Notes: generated from the letters alone by a model not told the origin. 64,000 nucleotides of DNA from Ascidia mentula (GCA_947561715.1 OX387200.1:6388501-6452500); one strand, 5' to 3'; shown: positions 47,301 through 59,470, counted from the first letter of the stretch. Translations and numbers: made by a program.

Positions 47301-48798
47301 AGCATGACATGCAAATACAACGCTTAAAGTGCATGTTACAGGGAAAAATAAAACATGTTAATAATTAAACTAAGAGATGTTCATATCTTAAAACTTTTTT
47401 GGAGAAAAAGGTAGCTTGATTCGGCGACTGGTTTCTAAGATACAGCTGATCAAAGTCGCACTTTAGTCGAATATTGTTGCGTGACATCAGGCGCTTCTGT
47501 CGTGCGAATGCTGGCAGCAAGCCTTATGCGTAGGAATGGAAAACATTGTAAAACTGGTTTAGAATAGTATTGCTTTAAACGGGGTGACAACAAGTGAACA
47601 AGAGCAACAAACGTAGTTTGATTTTAATTTGAGTTACAGACAGATGGCAGCTGTTTCGACCTATATGTCGTACTTAGTTGTGTAATAATAAAACAGTTAC
47701 TGGGACAGGGTATTCTTGTTGTTACAGCATTTATGATCGCTAACGTGATACATGAACGTTTAAAAACACGACATAGACAAACCGTTAATTTAGCATTGTC
47801 GTTTTGTCCAATTAATGTAGGTTAATTGAATTTTGAGGCTGGCAAAGACAGCCGAGAAAAACCGACCAAATTAGTTGATTATGCAACACATCACTGTTAT
47901 TCTGTCAAAGAATACCTTTTGCCCGACAGTAGCGTTGCCTATGAGTTCGCGTCATAAATGATTTATTTAATTCGCCACAATCAACCACTAATGTATTTTT
48001 CGCAATATAGTTGTAACTAGAAATGTTGGAATCATCAAATTAAAGTCCACACAAAGGTGAATTTAAATTTATGACATCATACCCAAAATGACCGTCTTAT
48101 CGAAGTAAAGAGTAATGTCGTTGCTGCTATGCCCTTTAGTCACATTAACATATCTTTGTGTGATGTAAAACCTTGTCCCGACATTTGAGGTAACGTAATC
48201 TGTGGATTCTCCTATATTTGAAACTATTCGATATCTGCAATATAAGGCGCCTTCTCCTATGTAAACAATGCATTTTTTTTCGACACGAGCGCCTTACGTG
48301 ATGTCCCTTTCTCCTTAGCGAAAAATGGTTACGATTTTTGGTCGCCGCTACTTTTCATGCAGTTTTCAACATTTTTCAGTTGACGTAGAACCGAAACACT
48401 TTGGATATATGTTTCTTGTAGATGTACCTTTAGTTTTACGCAAAGTTTCCACGACATGCACTTTAACTGCTATTTTGATGAACGCCTTTCGTCCTGATCT
48501 TTTGGAAGCGAAACTGTCAAGAAATTGTGACATTTAATCTGTTGAAATTCCGTATGATAAAGCTAGAAATAACTCACACATCGTCCCATACCCCGTGTAT
48601 AAAAAATACTAAAATATTCAAGCATATCAGAAAAAGGAAAAAATTCCTCTTTATTGTGACTATACATTCATAGTTATCCGTTTTGCCCAAACTAGGTACA
48701 ACCATTGAGAGAAACGAGTTAGAAACCCTATGCCCAAGCAAAAGATAAACAATACATGGAGAACAAATAAATACAATAATAAGGAGCCAATATTGTGA

Positions 48799-48948
48799 AT
48801 TTTGTGAGCTGCATACAGATAGCCAATGCGCCGACCTATAAGTCTTTGCCTGGATGTTTGACTGGAAAAATCGTCATAGCATCTCAAAGCTGCACTGATG
48901 AGACCTTATAGGTCGAAAGAATGGCTATCTGCAAGCAGCTAACAAAAT
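48799..48948 (+). mobile_element. Hammerhead-bearing TIR element (mirror of 33302-33446)
   Basis: Terminal repeats ATTTTGTGAGCTGCATACAG and GCAGCTAACAAAAT. The ribozyme strand has AGCTGCA (48888-48894), CTGATGA (48895-48901), GACCT/AGGTC and GAAA (48915-48918), but the cleavage-site U16.1 is C (CTGCA). The left arm also carries a degraded mirror of helix II (CGACCTATAAG), so the terminal repeats extend to about 40 bp. Confidence 0.78.
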
Positions 48949-49215
48949 CTTGAAATTGTTTGTAACAAATCGAAGAAGCAGTTAATTGTGCATACCCGAG
49001 ACAGAGCACGATGCTTGTTTCTTTTGATATTACCACGAAATAAGCCGACAAAAAGAACAAACTTTTTTGTAAATAACCTGCAAAAGATATTTCAATATGA
49101 AACCGTTTCCTTTGGTATTCAAACTTGTCGTCGTTTCCAGTGCGATCCGGAAAACGGTAAAACTATTGTCGATGTAATCAACAGCCTGCAGAAAGTTTTC
49201 AGGAAAGATAAAAAA

Positions 49216-50565
49216 ATGAAAGTGATCGTGGCAGGTTTTAGCAAAACTGGAACCAAATCAATGCATGCTGCTCTTAACCAACTTGGTTATAGCGTGTATG
49301 ACTTCTTGGATCATGAGTATTATCATCACAAGGAATGGATGGAAATCTTTACCACTGGTGGCAGTACTGAACTATTCAGAAAGATGTACGAGAATGTGGA
49401 TGCAGTTGTTGCAAGGCCAGTGTTCTCCTTCTGGAAAGAAATACATGAAGCTTTTCCGGAAGCAAAGGTAATATAATGTGTGCTTTTAAGAAGTTGACTT
49501 ATAGCGAGAGTAATCAAAAAAAATAATTATAAATACAGATTATTTTGACAACACGTGACGAAACAGAGTGGGTGGAGAGTTTTCTGCGACAGATTCGCCG
49601 ACTTAACGGAAACTGGATGTTCAGATTTGCCAAAACTTTCTCCCCAACTGGATACAAAGTCACTCAAGTGATTAAACGGGAAAGTAAGTAGAATCTTTCT
49701 CTCATTCTTGAATGATATGTTTTATTCTTAGGTTTGTTTGCCTTGCGATTGTTTCCATGGGGCATGTCTCGAAATTAATGTCAGAAAATCCAACTTATTG
49801 AAAAGTGAATTTGAAATAAAAAATATGTTCAAAATATATTATTAGATTTTTCAACATATTTTCCAGATTATATTCGATGGGGTCGGTAATAGTTTTTCCA
49901 TAATTGATTTGATAGTTTTTTTCGAAAAGTTTTTTACAATTTTCGTTAAGGCAGTGTTTCTTACGGAGGATGGCTTCCTTTTCACTGGAGTGCGCAACCA
50001 GCGAACGAAACTGTTCTCAGGGTAAAATACAGACAACATAACACGGACGTGCTGCAGGTACACGAGTATTTTTTGTTCGAAAACATCGATTTGATCAACA
50101 TCTTCGTGATGTAATTTTCAAAATTATTTATATAAGCAATCCAGCTTCCGCTGCTGATTTTATGTTATTCTGTATTCGTCAATTCATGCATTGGTATGCT
50201 AACGGCGTCGCCAAACTCGAAGGCCTTTGTAGATAAATTATGTAATATGGTATCTCATTAAACACTGCACATTTCTTGATGCTATTTGAAGCAGAAATTA
50301 CATTGTTTTGTATTTGTTAAAGAACGCACCGAAAGACAAACTGCTGGTGTTTAGTGTAAAAGAAGGGTGGGATCCTCTTTGCAAGTTTCTGGGAGTCGAA
50401 GTGCCCGACGTTCCATTTCCAAGAAAAAACGTTAATTCTAACCTGTTGCAAGATGCCGCTGAAAAAAATCCCATAATAGTGAAAATAAATTTCGAAGCAA
50501 GGATCGTGTTGATTTTGCTTTGTGTGTTTTCTGGAGCTCTCCTTCTCTCTTATGTGCTGGTGTGA
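49216..50565 (+). CDS. Sulfotransferase-like P-loop protein, copy E, intact (248 aa)
   Basis: Exons 49216-49467, 49539-49683, 49951-50057 and 50323-50565, with family-standard lengths and phases. The P-loop is GFSKTGTKS. Exon 2 starts IILTTRDETEWVESF. Exon 3 has SYGGWLPFHWSAQPANET. Exon 4 has KDKLLVFSVKEGWDPLCKFL and an anchor ending LLLSYVLV. It is almost identical to copy B, its inverted partner. The upstream frame is open, but the start chosen is the Met shared by all copies, next to the P-loop. Confidence 0.85.
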
Positions 50566-51000
50566 TAATTGACCTTACCTGTATTGCCTCATTCATATGT
50601 TTTTGCTTGCTACGAAACGTGCTGATTTTCAATTTGCGTTCAACGTTTTCTGATCTACTAAAATATTAATATTTTTTTTATTTCGGTGTTAAAAAAAACG
50701 CATCTACACAATCTCTCACCTATTTATTTGGAACTACTACAAATAAAATCCTGCAAAAAAATGAGAGTGGTGTACCTATAAATACTTTCTGCTTTGATAA
50801 ACTTGGAAATCTTGCTCAGTTACTTTCGAATGCATTTTGTTATGACCCTCATCCGGTTTCCTTACTTGTAGTTCAAACTTGCTTACGGTTCTTGCTGCAG
50901 GAAAGTTTATCATATACGACTCTATTACTTTTGGCTATTTGTTTCGTAATCAAACGCCTTGGATCGCATATTCAAATAAGTCGGAAAACATTTTGCGATT

Positions 51001-51160
51001 GCAGCAGTTAGGAATTTACAGTTGTTGAAGCGAACAGGAACAGTTGATTTCCTCAAACAAGAGAGCTCGAAAAAGCCTTACATCATCACGATCGGCAAAA
51101 CGGAAATCCCTTCTGCAGTTGCAACAGCTAGAAATTTACAGTTGTTCAGGCGAAGAGTAT
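51001..51160 (+). repeat. Tandem decayed hammerhead-like units (mirror of 30890-31095)
   Basis: Two units 120 bp apart: GGAATTTACAGTTGTTGAAG and GAAATTTACAGTTGTTCAGG, each followed by a CGAA-type hairpin. The core boxes are mutated in both. Confidence 0.5.
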
Positions 51161-51340
51161 TTGTGAAGGCTCGTGTCTGGAAAGAAAATAGTAAATCAGA
51201 GTTTTTCAATCGTGTCAGTTTACCAAAAAAGATAATTTTGAGAAAGAGCGAAATAAGGTGGAAACACTATGGCCAAGAAAACGATAAACCAATAGTGCTG
51301 TCAGACCCCGTGTCACAATAATTCAAACAAAATAATCTTA

Positions 51341-51498
51341 ATTTTGTGAGCTGCATAGGGATGACAAATGCGTCGACCAATAAGTGGAAGTCTTTGCCGG
51401 GACGTTTGGATGGCAAGATCGTCCATAGTCTCACAAAGATGCACTGGTGAGACCTTTTTGGATCAAAGCAGTGGCTATTTGCAAGCAGCTAACAAAAT
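51341..51498 (+). mobile_element. Hammerhead-bearing TIR element, degenerate
   Basis: Ends ATTTTGTGAGCTGCATAGGG and GCAGCTAACAAAAT. The core reads CTGGTGA, and the GAAA box is altered to CAAA next to a mismatched helix II. The ribozyme is therefore expected to be dead. Confidence 0.7.
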
Positions 51499-51765
51499 CT
51501 TGAAATTGTTGTAACACATCAAAGAAGCAGTTCAATAATGCAGATGCCGAGACAGGGCACGATGGTTGTTTCTTTTGATATTACCACGAAATAAGCCAAC
51601 GAAACGAACAAACTTATTTATAGATTGGCAACAGTTGATATTTTTTATATGAATCTGTTTCCCCTGTCACTAAAGATAACTTCATTACTTCGTTTCCAGT
51701 GCGATTTGGCAAACTGTAAAACCATTGTAATCGATAGACTATAATTTGTAGAAAAGATAGGAAAA

Positions 51766-52232
51766 ATGAAAGTGATCGTGGCTGGCTTTAACAAAACTGG
51801 AACTAAATCAATGCATGCCGCTCTTAATCAACTTGGTTATAGCGTGTATGACTTCTTGGATCATCAGCATTATCATTACAAGGAATGGATGGAAATTTTA
51901 ACCACTGGTGGCAGTACTGAACTATTCAGAAATATGTACGAGAATGTGGATGCTGTTGTTGGCAGGCCTGTATTCTGCTTCTGGAAAGAAATACATGAAG
52001 CTTTTCCAGAGGCAAAGGTAGTATAATGTGCGTGCTTTTAATAAGCTGACATATAACAAGAATGATAAAGGAAGATTATAATTACAGATTATTTTGACAA
52101 TACGTGAAGAATCAGAGTGGGTGAAGAGTTGCATACGACAGTTTCGCCGACTTAATGGAGACTGGATGTTCAGATTTGCCAAAACTTTCTCTCCAACTGG
52201 ATACAAAGTCACTCAATTGTTTAAACGGGAAA
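51766..52232 (+). pseudogene. Sulfotransferase-like copy F, truncated after exon 2
   Basis: Exon 1 (51766-52017) and exon 2 (52088-52232) are open and have normal splice sites (GFNKTGTKS; IILTIREESEWVKSC). No exon 3 or 4 follows in the next kilobases; similarity to copy A stops near 52.3 kb. If transcribed, it would lose the C-terminal third and the membrane anchor. I call it a truncated pseudogene. Confidence 0.78.
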
Positions 52233-52604
52233 GTAAGTAGAATCTTTGTCTCATACGTGCAAAAGCACAAAACATTTTATTAGTTCTCATATTTTCAACA
52301 GTACCCTCGATAACAGAACAGACAAAAAACATAACGAATTTATTTGTTGCTTATCAATTAATGCGATGGGTGAGGTTGGTGGAATGACACCAATTTCGTC
52401 TGATTTCTTATATTTCAATACAAAACTCTAGTTACCACCGAAAATCCTCATTTTTGAATAGCGATTATTTAGCGTTGATTGATGACACATTGTGACATAC
52501 ATAAAATTCGTTGTGACGTCGCAATCAATAACTCCTAGTTCAGTATGCGAGAAAACCCTTTTTGAAGTAGCATAAATTATACAAAGATTGGACTGAATCA
52601 TTTG

Positions 52605-52700
52605 GGCCAGTGATGCCCAAGCTTTTTGTGGTTGCGTACCACATGGAGGTAACACAATTTCGTCGTGTACTACCAAACCAATCGCCCAGTTTTGCAATAA
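52605..52700 (-). mobile_element. Fragment of the CAGTGTTTCCCAACC hAT MITE family
   Basis: CCAGTGATGCCCAAGCTTTT and GTGGTTGCGTACCAC match the right end of the copies at 12.54 and 28.33 kb in reverse. The other end is lost. Confidence 0.6.
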
Positions 52701-53865
52701 TTCGAACGAATACAAAGAAACACAAGACATTGTATGCGCTGATAACTGTGTACACCATGAACATCATTTAGGACGTGGTTATCATTAAATGTATTTTCGA
52801 GTGTAACATCGAGCAACAAATTTATTGCGAATGAACGGCGCGATTTCAAAATATATTCCAAAACACATGTGCTACATTGTCGTAAACTCAAAATATATTC
52901 CGAAACATTGCCGAATTAATTGATGTAGTGGCGGTTTTTGGCATCAAGGTTGCGACGATTTTCATCTTTGCGTAACAGCTGGTGTATATGAGACAAACAG
53001 TTGTCAGTGTCGCTTCAGACATGGATTAGAACTTGCTCGTTGCGATTAACATGTATTGACAAACGCAATACACGTTTATTTGCAGACACAGTCATGGCGG
53101 TGAATTGCTGCAAACCTCGTTTAACTTTCTTCCATACAAGCTCAGTCTTAACATTAGGCTACATTGAAATAGAAATTTCAGACAAAATACTTTCATGTTG
53201 TTTATTGCTTCTGACATTTCCAAAGGTGTGAAGGAGCGTAGCAGGTACAGATTGCAACTTATATTGAAATTACGAACTTGTAGAAATTGCACTTTTTGAA
53301 ATACGACCTTTTTGTAATGAAATTACGACCGACTATTAATTTCATAGTTTTATGAGTTACAACAACTTGCATTAATATGTTACTTCTTCGGTCACAGAAA
53401 AACATGATTTTCTCCATCAAACTTAGCAAAGTCTTTGTCATTTTAAAATCTACCACAGCAGTAACCAAAATATGCCAAGCGCCAAGAAAACAGCTGCCAA
53501 AGCAAAGACCATATAAAGCTCTCGTATTATTTGAAGCATTGCTGGGTTTTCTGCTGCCTCCTCGAATGCTTTTCCCCAACATTCTTGTGCGGAAATGGAG
53601 TGTCGGGTATTTTAGCGCCAAGGAACTTGCAAAGCGGCTTCCAACCGTCCTTAATGTCCATAACCAGAAGTTTGTCTTTTGGGGCTCTCTGCGACATACA
53701 AGTGACTCAATTAAACCATTAAGATGTCAACAAAACTCATTGGGATTGTGCGCACAAATCACCACGACCATAACATGGAAAACATGGAAAGCAAATACAT
53801 TCTTGCGTTTTATTTTAAACGTCTTTTATGGATTGAAAGTAAATGTTTGTTAATAATTGGTGTAT

Positions 53866-53925
53866 AGCGAGATACTTTTAAGCGAGATACTTTTAAGCGA
53901 GATACTTTTAAGCGAGGTACTTTTA
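53866..53925. repeat. 15-bp minisatellite, four copies
   Basis: AGCGAGATACTTTTA is repeated four times, the last unit with one change (GAGGTAC). It lies in intron 3 of copy G. Confidence 0.95.
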
Positions 53926-54354
53926 ACACTTTATTCGTGGTGAATATTTATTGTAACACTTACTTGTTGAACGTAACAGTTGTGTTGTCGAAACTTAAGT
54001 CGCGATATTCTTTCAATAGTCTTGAGGTCTCCCAAGGCTGAAGTTGTAGTTATTGAAAAGCCCACCAAAACTACAACCAATAAGTACCAGTTAGCTTCTA
54101 AAGCAAAATACTAAAGCATAAACCCCAAATTTTACGGGCTGTTGACATGTGGCGGTAATATGATCTTCCTGTTGGTGTGATGATGGTCGCCAATCGGAAA
54201 AGAGACCATTCGTTGGTTTCGCGTATTTGTTGTAAGGCGCTTCTGTACCACGCATCTTCATCTCGTGTCATCAAAATGATCTGAACAAATACAAATATCA
54301 TATTGCCTGGGTTAAATGCTGCAAAATTATATTTTGTGAATAAGTTTTGAGGCT

Positions 54355-54600
54355 TTGCAGTCCAGGCATTACAGTCTAGCTGGATCGGCCACCTGCGCGT
54401 AGTTAGCCCAGGGCGAGAGTTCAAACCTCACCGGGAGCATGATATTTCAAAGCTCGCTTCGACTTGACATTAAAAAGTCGCTGATTCAGCTAGACTACAA
54501 TACCTGGACTGTCAAGCTTGTGAACCTTATGATCTCGATACGAAAGCTGTGATCGCCTGCGCAGTGGGGCGATCCTGTCAATCATGCGATTGCAAGAAAT
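54355..54600 (+). repeat. tRNA-SINE-related repeat in intron 1 of copy G
   Basis: It contains GAGAGTTCAAACCTCACCGG (B-box-like) after TTAGCCCAGGGC, as in the SINE at 28.83 kb, and GCGCAGTGGGGCGATCC at about 54.55 kb. Internal inverted strings (CAGTCCAGG / CCTGGACTG) suggest a folded or composite repeat. Confidence 0.6.
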
Positions 54601-55549
54601 ATTTCTGCGTTTCGTGAAATGCGTTGATATTATTATTCCGTTTCAATCGAATACACATTTTATCAACATAAAATGGAAACCTCCGCTTTGAAGCACACAG
54701 ACAATTTCACATCGGCCTGGAGACATGCCTACGTGACTACTACCGCATGGTGCCTGCAATATCAGTTGGCTATACTTATTGTAATATGTTACTAAAATTA
54801 TTTTTTTGTACTTTGGCATCGGGAAATGCTTCGTGGATTAGTTCCCAGAAGTAGTTCGCCGGAATATCTACGACTGCATCTATGTCCTTGTACATATTCT
54901 GAAACAGTTTATTGTTTCCGCCTGTTTCAAATATCTCCTTCCATTCCTTGTTATGGTAGTAAGCGTGTTCCAAAAAGTCGTACACATTATATCCAAGTTT
55001 TGTTAAAGCAGCGTTCATAGACTTGGTGCCTGTTTTAGACAATCCAGCAACAATGATCTTCATATTGTCTGCCCTTGCTCTGACATTGACCCTGCTTTCT
55101 TTGGCAGTTTACGTTCTCTGCGTTAATAATTTGCTAGCTGCACACACGAAGTAAGACGACGATGTATTTCTACAGCAAATTTTGCAATATGTTCGAGACG
55201 TTTATTACGTATAAATGTGCGGTAATATTTATGCTCAGATTCACTAGGAAAAATTAAGCAAATAACTCTTTATTGTATCGAGACATTGTATACACTGATA
55301 GCTCTGTACACCATGAACGAACGTATATTCCCGTAAACGGTATATATTTGCTTTATCGTCGGCGGTATTTGCATCTATTAAAACCTATATAGTTAACGCA
55401 AAACGCATTTAGTTTGAAAATCTAGCCAACATTATTAAGTATGAAAAATCAAAAGTGCATAATAAGGCCTAATATTAATAGTATCGTGAGTCGAATATCG
55501 AATAGCAACGATATTGCGATAGACACGATGACAAAATATACTCAAAAAC

Positions 55550-55625
55550 TACATGTGTAACTCCCGAATCGCTTTCTGCGTAATTGGGTTTTCTGCACTT
55601 GCTTCCTCCCTTATTTTTTTGAGGA
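55550..55625 (-). pseudogene. Relic of a sulfotransferase-like last exon
   Basis: The minus strand encodes EEASAENPITQKAIREL, then a stop, resembling the EEAAENP...REL segment before the membrane anchor in copies G and I. Nothing else of the gene is nearby in frame. Confidence 0.5.
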
Positions 55626-56544
55626 AACGAAACATGAGGCGCATGTTTCTATCTGTTTTGGTGTTGATGCCTACATCAGCTGCCCTCAACCTTCATTTCA
55701 TTGTAAGGAGCGGTTTTAACGCTGGTAGAAATTTTACGCACTGGCTTCACGGGTTCGGCATATTTTTGATAACGAATGTATGAAACAGGTTAGGTGCAAC
55801 TCCATAGAAATGTATCAGTGGAAGCGGTAAAAACAAATTATCGGTGGGTGGATTAATTGTGGAACTGTTTTTGTAGCTGCGTGCATGTAAACCGTACGTG
55901 TGCCATCATCAAATTATTATTACGCATATGATTTTTGCTTCCTCCATTTTAATGCCTCAAGGACCAGTCGTGTGTCGTAGGAACCAAAATGCGCACCATT
56001 ACACTATTTGAGGTCCTCTCGCTCAAAACGTGTCTCACAATTGCCACCAAATACGAAAATTAGTTTCATAAACAAGTCGTTGATTTGAATCAAGGCAAAT
56101 CATAAGATTTAGAAACGAACTTCATGAATTGATGTGACAATTGTTGGGGTATTTCGCGATATTGGAGAGTAATTTTAAAAAGGACAAATAAGATAACAGA
56201 ACCAAACAAATGTTAAATTAAACAGCCACGCCTAAACCTCTCTTGGAGCCTCAGAATGCCAGAAAAGTTTGTTTCCGAAATAAATTATCAAGAATGTCAA
56301 TGACCTCATTAACATTTTGATACACTCCTCAAAACAATTACTTGACGCTTCTGCCCGTTTCAAACATTTTTTTTTCATTCCTTATTGTGAAAGTAAGTGT
56401 GCTGAAAGTCGAACACCCCATTTTTTTTTATTTTAAGGCGGTTTAGGCCTGCAGACATGCCTTTACATGACCACTACCACATGGTGCTTGCAATATCAGT
56501 TGTCTATACTTATTGTAATTTGGTACTAATTTAATTTTTCGTAG

Positions 56545-56769
56545 TTTGGCATCGCGAAATGCAACATGGATTTGTTCCCAGAAGTAGTTCGCCGGACCAT
56601 CTATAACTACATCTATATCCTTGTACATATTCTGAAACAGTTTATTGTTTCCGCCTGTTTCAAATATCTCCTTCCATTCCTTGTTATGGTAGTAAGCGTG
56701 TTCCAAAAAGCCTTACACATTATATCCAAGTTTGGTTAAAGCTGCGTTCATAGACTTAATAATCTTCAT
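56545..56769 (-). pseudogene. Sulfotransferase-like relic H (exon 1, P-loop deleted)
   Basis: It begins MKIIKSMNAALTKLGYNV: compared with copy G, the VAGLSKTGT P-loop has been deleted. A TAA follows GYNV, and after it EHAYYHNKEWKEIFETGGNN is still readable. The donor GT is CT, so splicing is lost too. Confidence 0.85.
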
Positions 56770-57130
56770 ATTGTCTGCCCTTGCTCTAACGTTAACTTGC
56801 AGAATTTCGGTCAGTATTGAACGTTGTCCGCGTTAATGATTGACTAGTTGCTCGCAAGTAAAAAGTTGACAAGCATGTGAAAATGGAATTGGCTTCTAAA
56901 GATGCGCTTCGGCCAATAAAACGATTTGGAAGGCGACATCAGCGTTTTAGTTTTAACATTGCATTTGATACAAACGCGATATTTAACATCGTATTATTGT
57001 TTGAAAATATGCATATGTTCATATTCCGTAGGTTGTAGTAAATCTGCGCTAAAAGCAGTGCTCAATGGAATAGAAAATATATCGTTTACACCCATGACCA
57101 TTTACACCTAGATTTTTTATAACTGCACAA
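56770..57130. other. Non-coding stretch upstream of relic H
   Basis: No exon or element is visible. The first part (TGTCTGCCCTTGCTCTAAC) matches the 5' flank of copy G, so it is the old promoter-side flank of the duplicated gene. Confidence 0.45.
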
Positions 57131-57135
57131 AACGT

Positions 57136-57440
57136 GAAGTTTAAAATCACGACTCTTCGGGTAACCAGGACTTACGATCTACTAACTGAGCTACAGGAGG
57201 TCGGCTGTTTCACGGGGTATATTGTGGCTAAGGTACACTGGTGCGAAAGCGCACAACTGACCAGGCAACCTTCACATATACGTAGGGTATCTCTACCATA
57301 TATAATCAGACAACGCAGTAATGTTTCATACAATCGTTTGATTGACAGGATCGCCCCAATGCGCAGGTCCTTACTTCGGTGCGAGCTATCGTGTCGATAT
57401 CATTGGCCCAGACATTGCAGACTGGATCAAAGCTCACACA
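57136..57440 (-). repeat. tRNA-derived SINE, minus strand
   Basis: The minus strand has CTCCTGTAGCTCAGTTAGTA (A-box) and a degraded B-box. The rest mirrors the SINE at 28.64 kb, including a diverged form of its GCGCAGTGGGGCGATCC segment near 57.35 kb. Confidence 0.65.
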
Positions 57441-57689
57441 AGTATGTGTTCTTTGTGTTAATATTTTGCCAGTTCTTTTCTCATGTGCAAAATAATTTCA
57501 GGAACTGGAATCGTTTTTGAATGTAAGTGCATGTACGATGGTCTTTGGTCAAATGAAAGCCCCACGTTCCTCTTGTCGTTGATTGCGTTTTTCCTGTCCT
57601 TTTTTTCTGTTGTTTTCTTGCTTTTTTTTATTTTTATTTTTGCTTTTTTTTATTTATACTCCACTGTACACTCCACGCCTAAATGAACA

Positions 57690-58150
57690 ATTTACTGCCG
57701 TAGGATCCGTTGTTGTTTCAGATCTAGGAGCGCTGCACGCCAACATCACAACGTGTGATTGACTATTAGCAAGACCTAAGATGATTCAACAAGCGCAACC
57801 TCCATACGATCCCGACCGTCTCCAACCGAAACCACCACGTGGACTGTCTTTGGAACGTTAAGGTCTGTCGATGTGGATCAAAGGAAACGTTCTGAGAACC
57901 GAGTTGGCGTTTGCGTTTCGATGGGTTTTGCTTTGGCCATCGCGCAGCTTGTCGCAACCCATCACCTCCCAGTGCGACTGGCTGCGATCCTACGACAGAA
58001 GGTGATTCTCCGTGAGGCAATCACCTTTACATGGGCGCCTGTCTCGATAACCTTTATGGTTTTATCGGTGCCCTTTCATTTCCTTGTATATTGTTCTTTG
58101 CGTAGTTGCTTTTTTTGCAAAATAAACATGATTTGATTTGATTTGATATT
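57690..58150 (+). mobile_element. Probable LINE 3' end with TGATT-type tail repeat
   Basis: It lacks a long frame and ends with AATAAACATGATTTGATTTG and further TTGAT units, the short 3' tandem repeat left by several LINE clades. Its base composition (GC-richer) differs from the surroundings. I cannot assign the clade. Confidence 0.5.
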
Positions 58151-58830
58151 ATTTAAAATAGTCCTTTAGTTCCACAATCCGGATTTTGTTTAAGTAAGTT
58201 CTCTGGCACCATCATGCGGATGTTGTTTAAAATAGTGAAATAGCTCTACGATACGAATACTCGAGCATTGTATGCTTCTAATTTCCGCAATTCGAGCAAA
58301 AATTGTAATTCGGGGTTTCTAACAAGCGCGCAAATATTTCAAAACGCAATGTCTTCAAAAAAAACTTGTTTTAACGTTAAGACAACTTCCTTATCAAATC
58401 CAACCTGCACCATATCTACGCGGGTTTGCGTTTTCCATAATTTCGGCAATACTTGAAAACTTTTTGGGTTGTAGGAACAGCAATGCAATCGTTTTCAGAT
58501 TTTCCATATATGTTTCGCGACACCTATTGTTTCATTATTACAAATAATCATGTAATGTTGGGGTACAATGTAAATGGTCATTCCGAATTAAATATACTTT
58601 AAAAAGCTCTGGTAATTTTCTATTTTTGAAAGGAAAAGTGAAATATTACTAAATTTACGAGAGATTTGACACTTTTGGTATTAGCCAAGAACATTTTATT
58701 TTGCACATCACTGTTGCAAGTTCATGAGTAAATAACTTTTAAACAAGTTTTCTGTAACCAGTCATTACACAAAGTAATACACCCACTATACCACAAATGT
58801 TTTGGTGCTGTACTTTACAAGCAATAATTA
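58150..58830. other. Non-coding stretch
   Basis: No exon, RNA or repeat boundary recognised on either strand. Confidence 0.4.
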
Positions 58831-58835
58831 AAAGA

Positions 58836-59470
58836 TTAAAACATATTAAATAAGCAAATGGATAGTATCAACACTCCAAAGGCTGACAGAAACAGAAAAA
58901 TCTTCATTTCTCTAAGAATGTTCCGCATGATCGGATTTGCTTCTGCGGCTTCTTTAAAGGCCTTTCCTCCAACGTTTTTGTGAGGAAACGGTTCTTCAGG
59001 AATTTCGGCGTCCAAAAATTCGCACAGTGGTTCCCAGCCCTCCTGCACTTTGAATACCAACAACTTATCTTTTGGAGCCATCTGTGTGAAATTATATAGA
59101 ACGGAATTAATTGTAAAGGAAAATAATTTAGATATATCCACGTTCTTAATTGTCTCCTAATATGACTACACCAGAAACAAACAGCATCAAAATCAAGGGT
59201 ATTTGTTTGTGACGTGCGTAGTTTTTATGTATGTTCAGTCTTCATGAAACTAATTCGTCCTAAAATGATGCCGACAACGTACTTCAATAATATATCAGAT
59301 AATAAATCAATACAAAAAATGTAATTACAAATTGCCAAATTACCCGATTGAATTAGACGCACTAGTTCAAAAAAAAAGCTTACCTCTCGAACATAGAGGT
59401 TGTGTTGTCTATATTTCAAGCGGAGAGCTGTTTCGTTCACTCTCAGGGTGCTCCAGGCGTGCGGTCTAGT
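58836..59470 (-). pseudogene. Sulfotransferase-like copy I, 3' half only (exons 3-4)
   Basis: Exon 4 (58836-59081) is fully open: APKDKLLVFKVQEGWEPLCE, PFPHKNVGGKAFKEAA and an anchor ending LSICLFNMF. Exon 3 ends at 59384 with LRLKYRQHNLYVRE and a GTAAGC donor. Its 5' part fades at about 59.46 kb into the decayed hammerhead-like repeat, and no exon 1-2 lies upstream on this strand. It shows the frame that copy G would have without its one-base loss. Confidence 0.78.

Larger units (their letters stand above)
47300..52232. repeat. Right arm of outer inverted duplication (partner 29836-34960)
   Basis: It carries copies E and F in plus orientation, mirroring copies B and A. Flanks and TIR elements match in order. 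The arm stops inside copy F after exon 2. Confidence 0.85.
53450..55063 (-). pseudogene. Sulfotransferase-like copy G, divergent, one frameshift in last exon
   Basis: Exons 54812-55063, 54136-54280, 53964-54070 and 53450-53688 keep the family's 252/145/107 lengths and phases, although the protein is divergent (GLSKTGTKSMNAALTKLGYN; ILMTRDEDAWYRSAL; RLKFRQHNCYVQQ). Exon 4 starts APKDKLLVMDIKDGWKPLC and PFPHKNVG, then loses one base near 53595, giving a stop at 53527. The alternative frame continues with the usual EEAAENP and a hydrophobic anchor ending at 53450. It is either a very young pseudogene, a sequencing error or a truncated soluble protein. Confidence 0.78.

Noticed and set aside
56370..56440. 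Additional exon upstream of relic H (TTTCATTCCTTATTGTGAAAGTAAG)
   Set aside because: It resembles a fragment of exon 1 of the same family (KEW region) but is too short and broken to call separately.
57483..57686. 67-aa hydrophobic frame, possible membrane protein
   Set aside because: Composed of a T-rich low-complexity tract in repeat-derived DNA.
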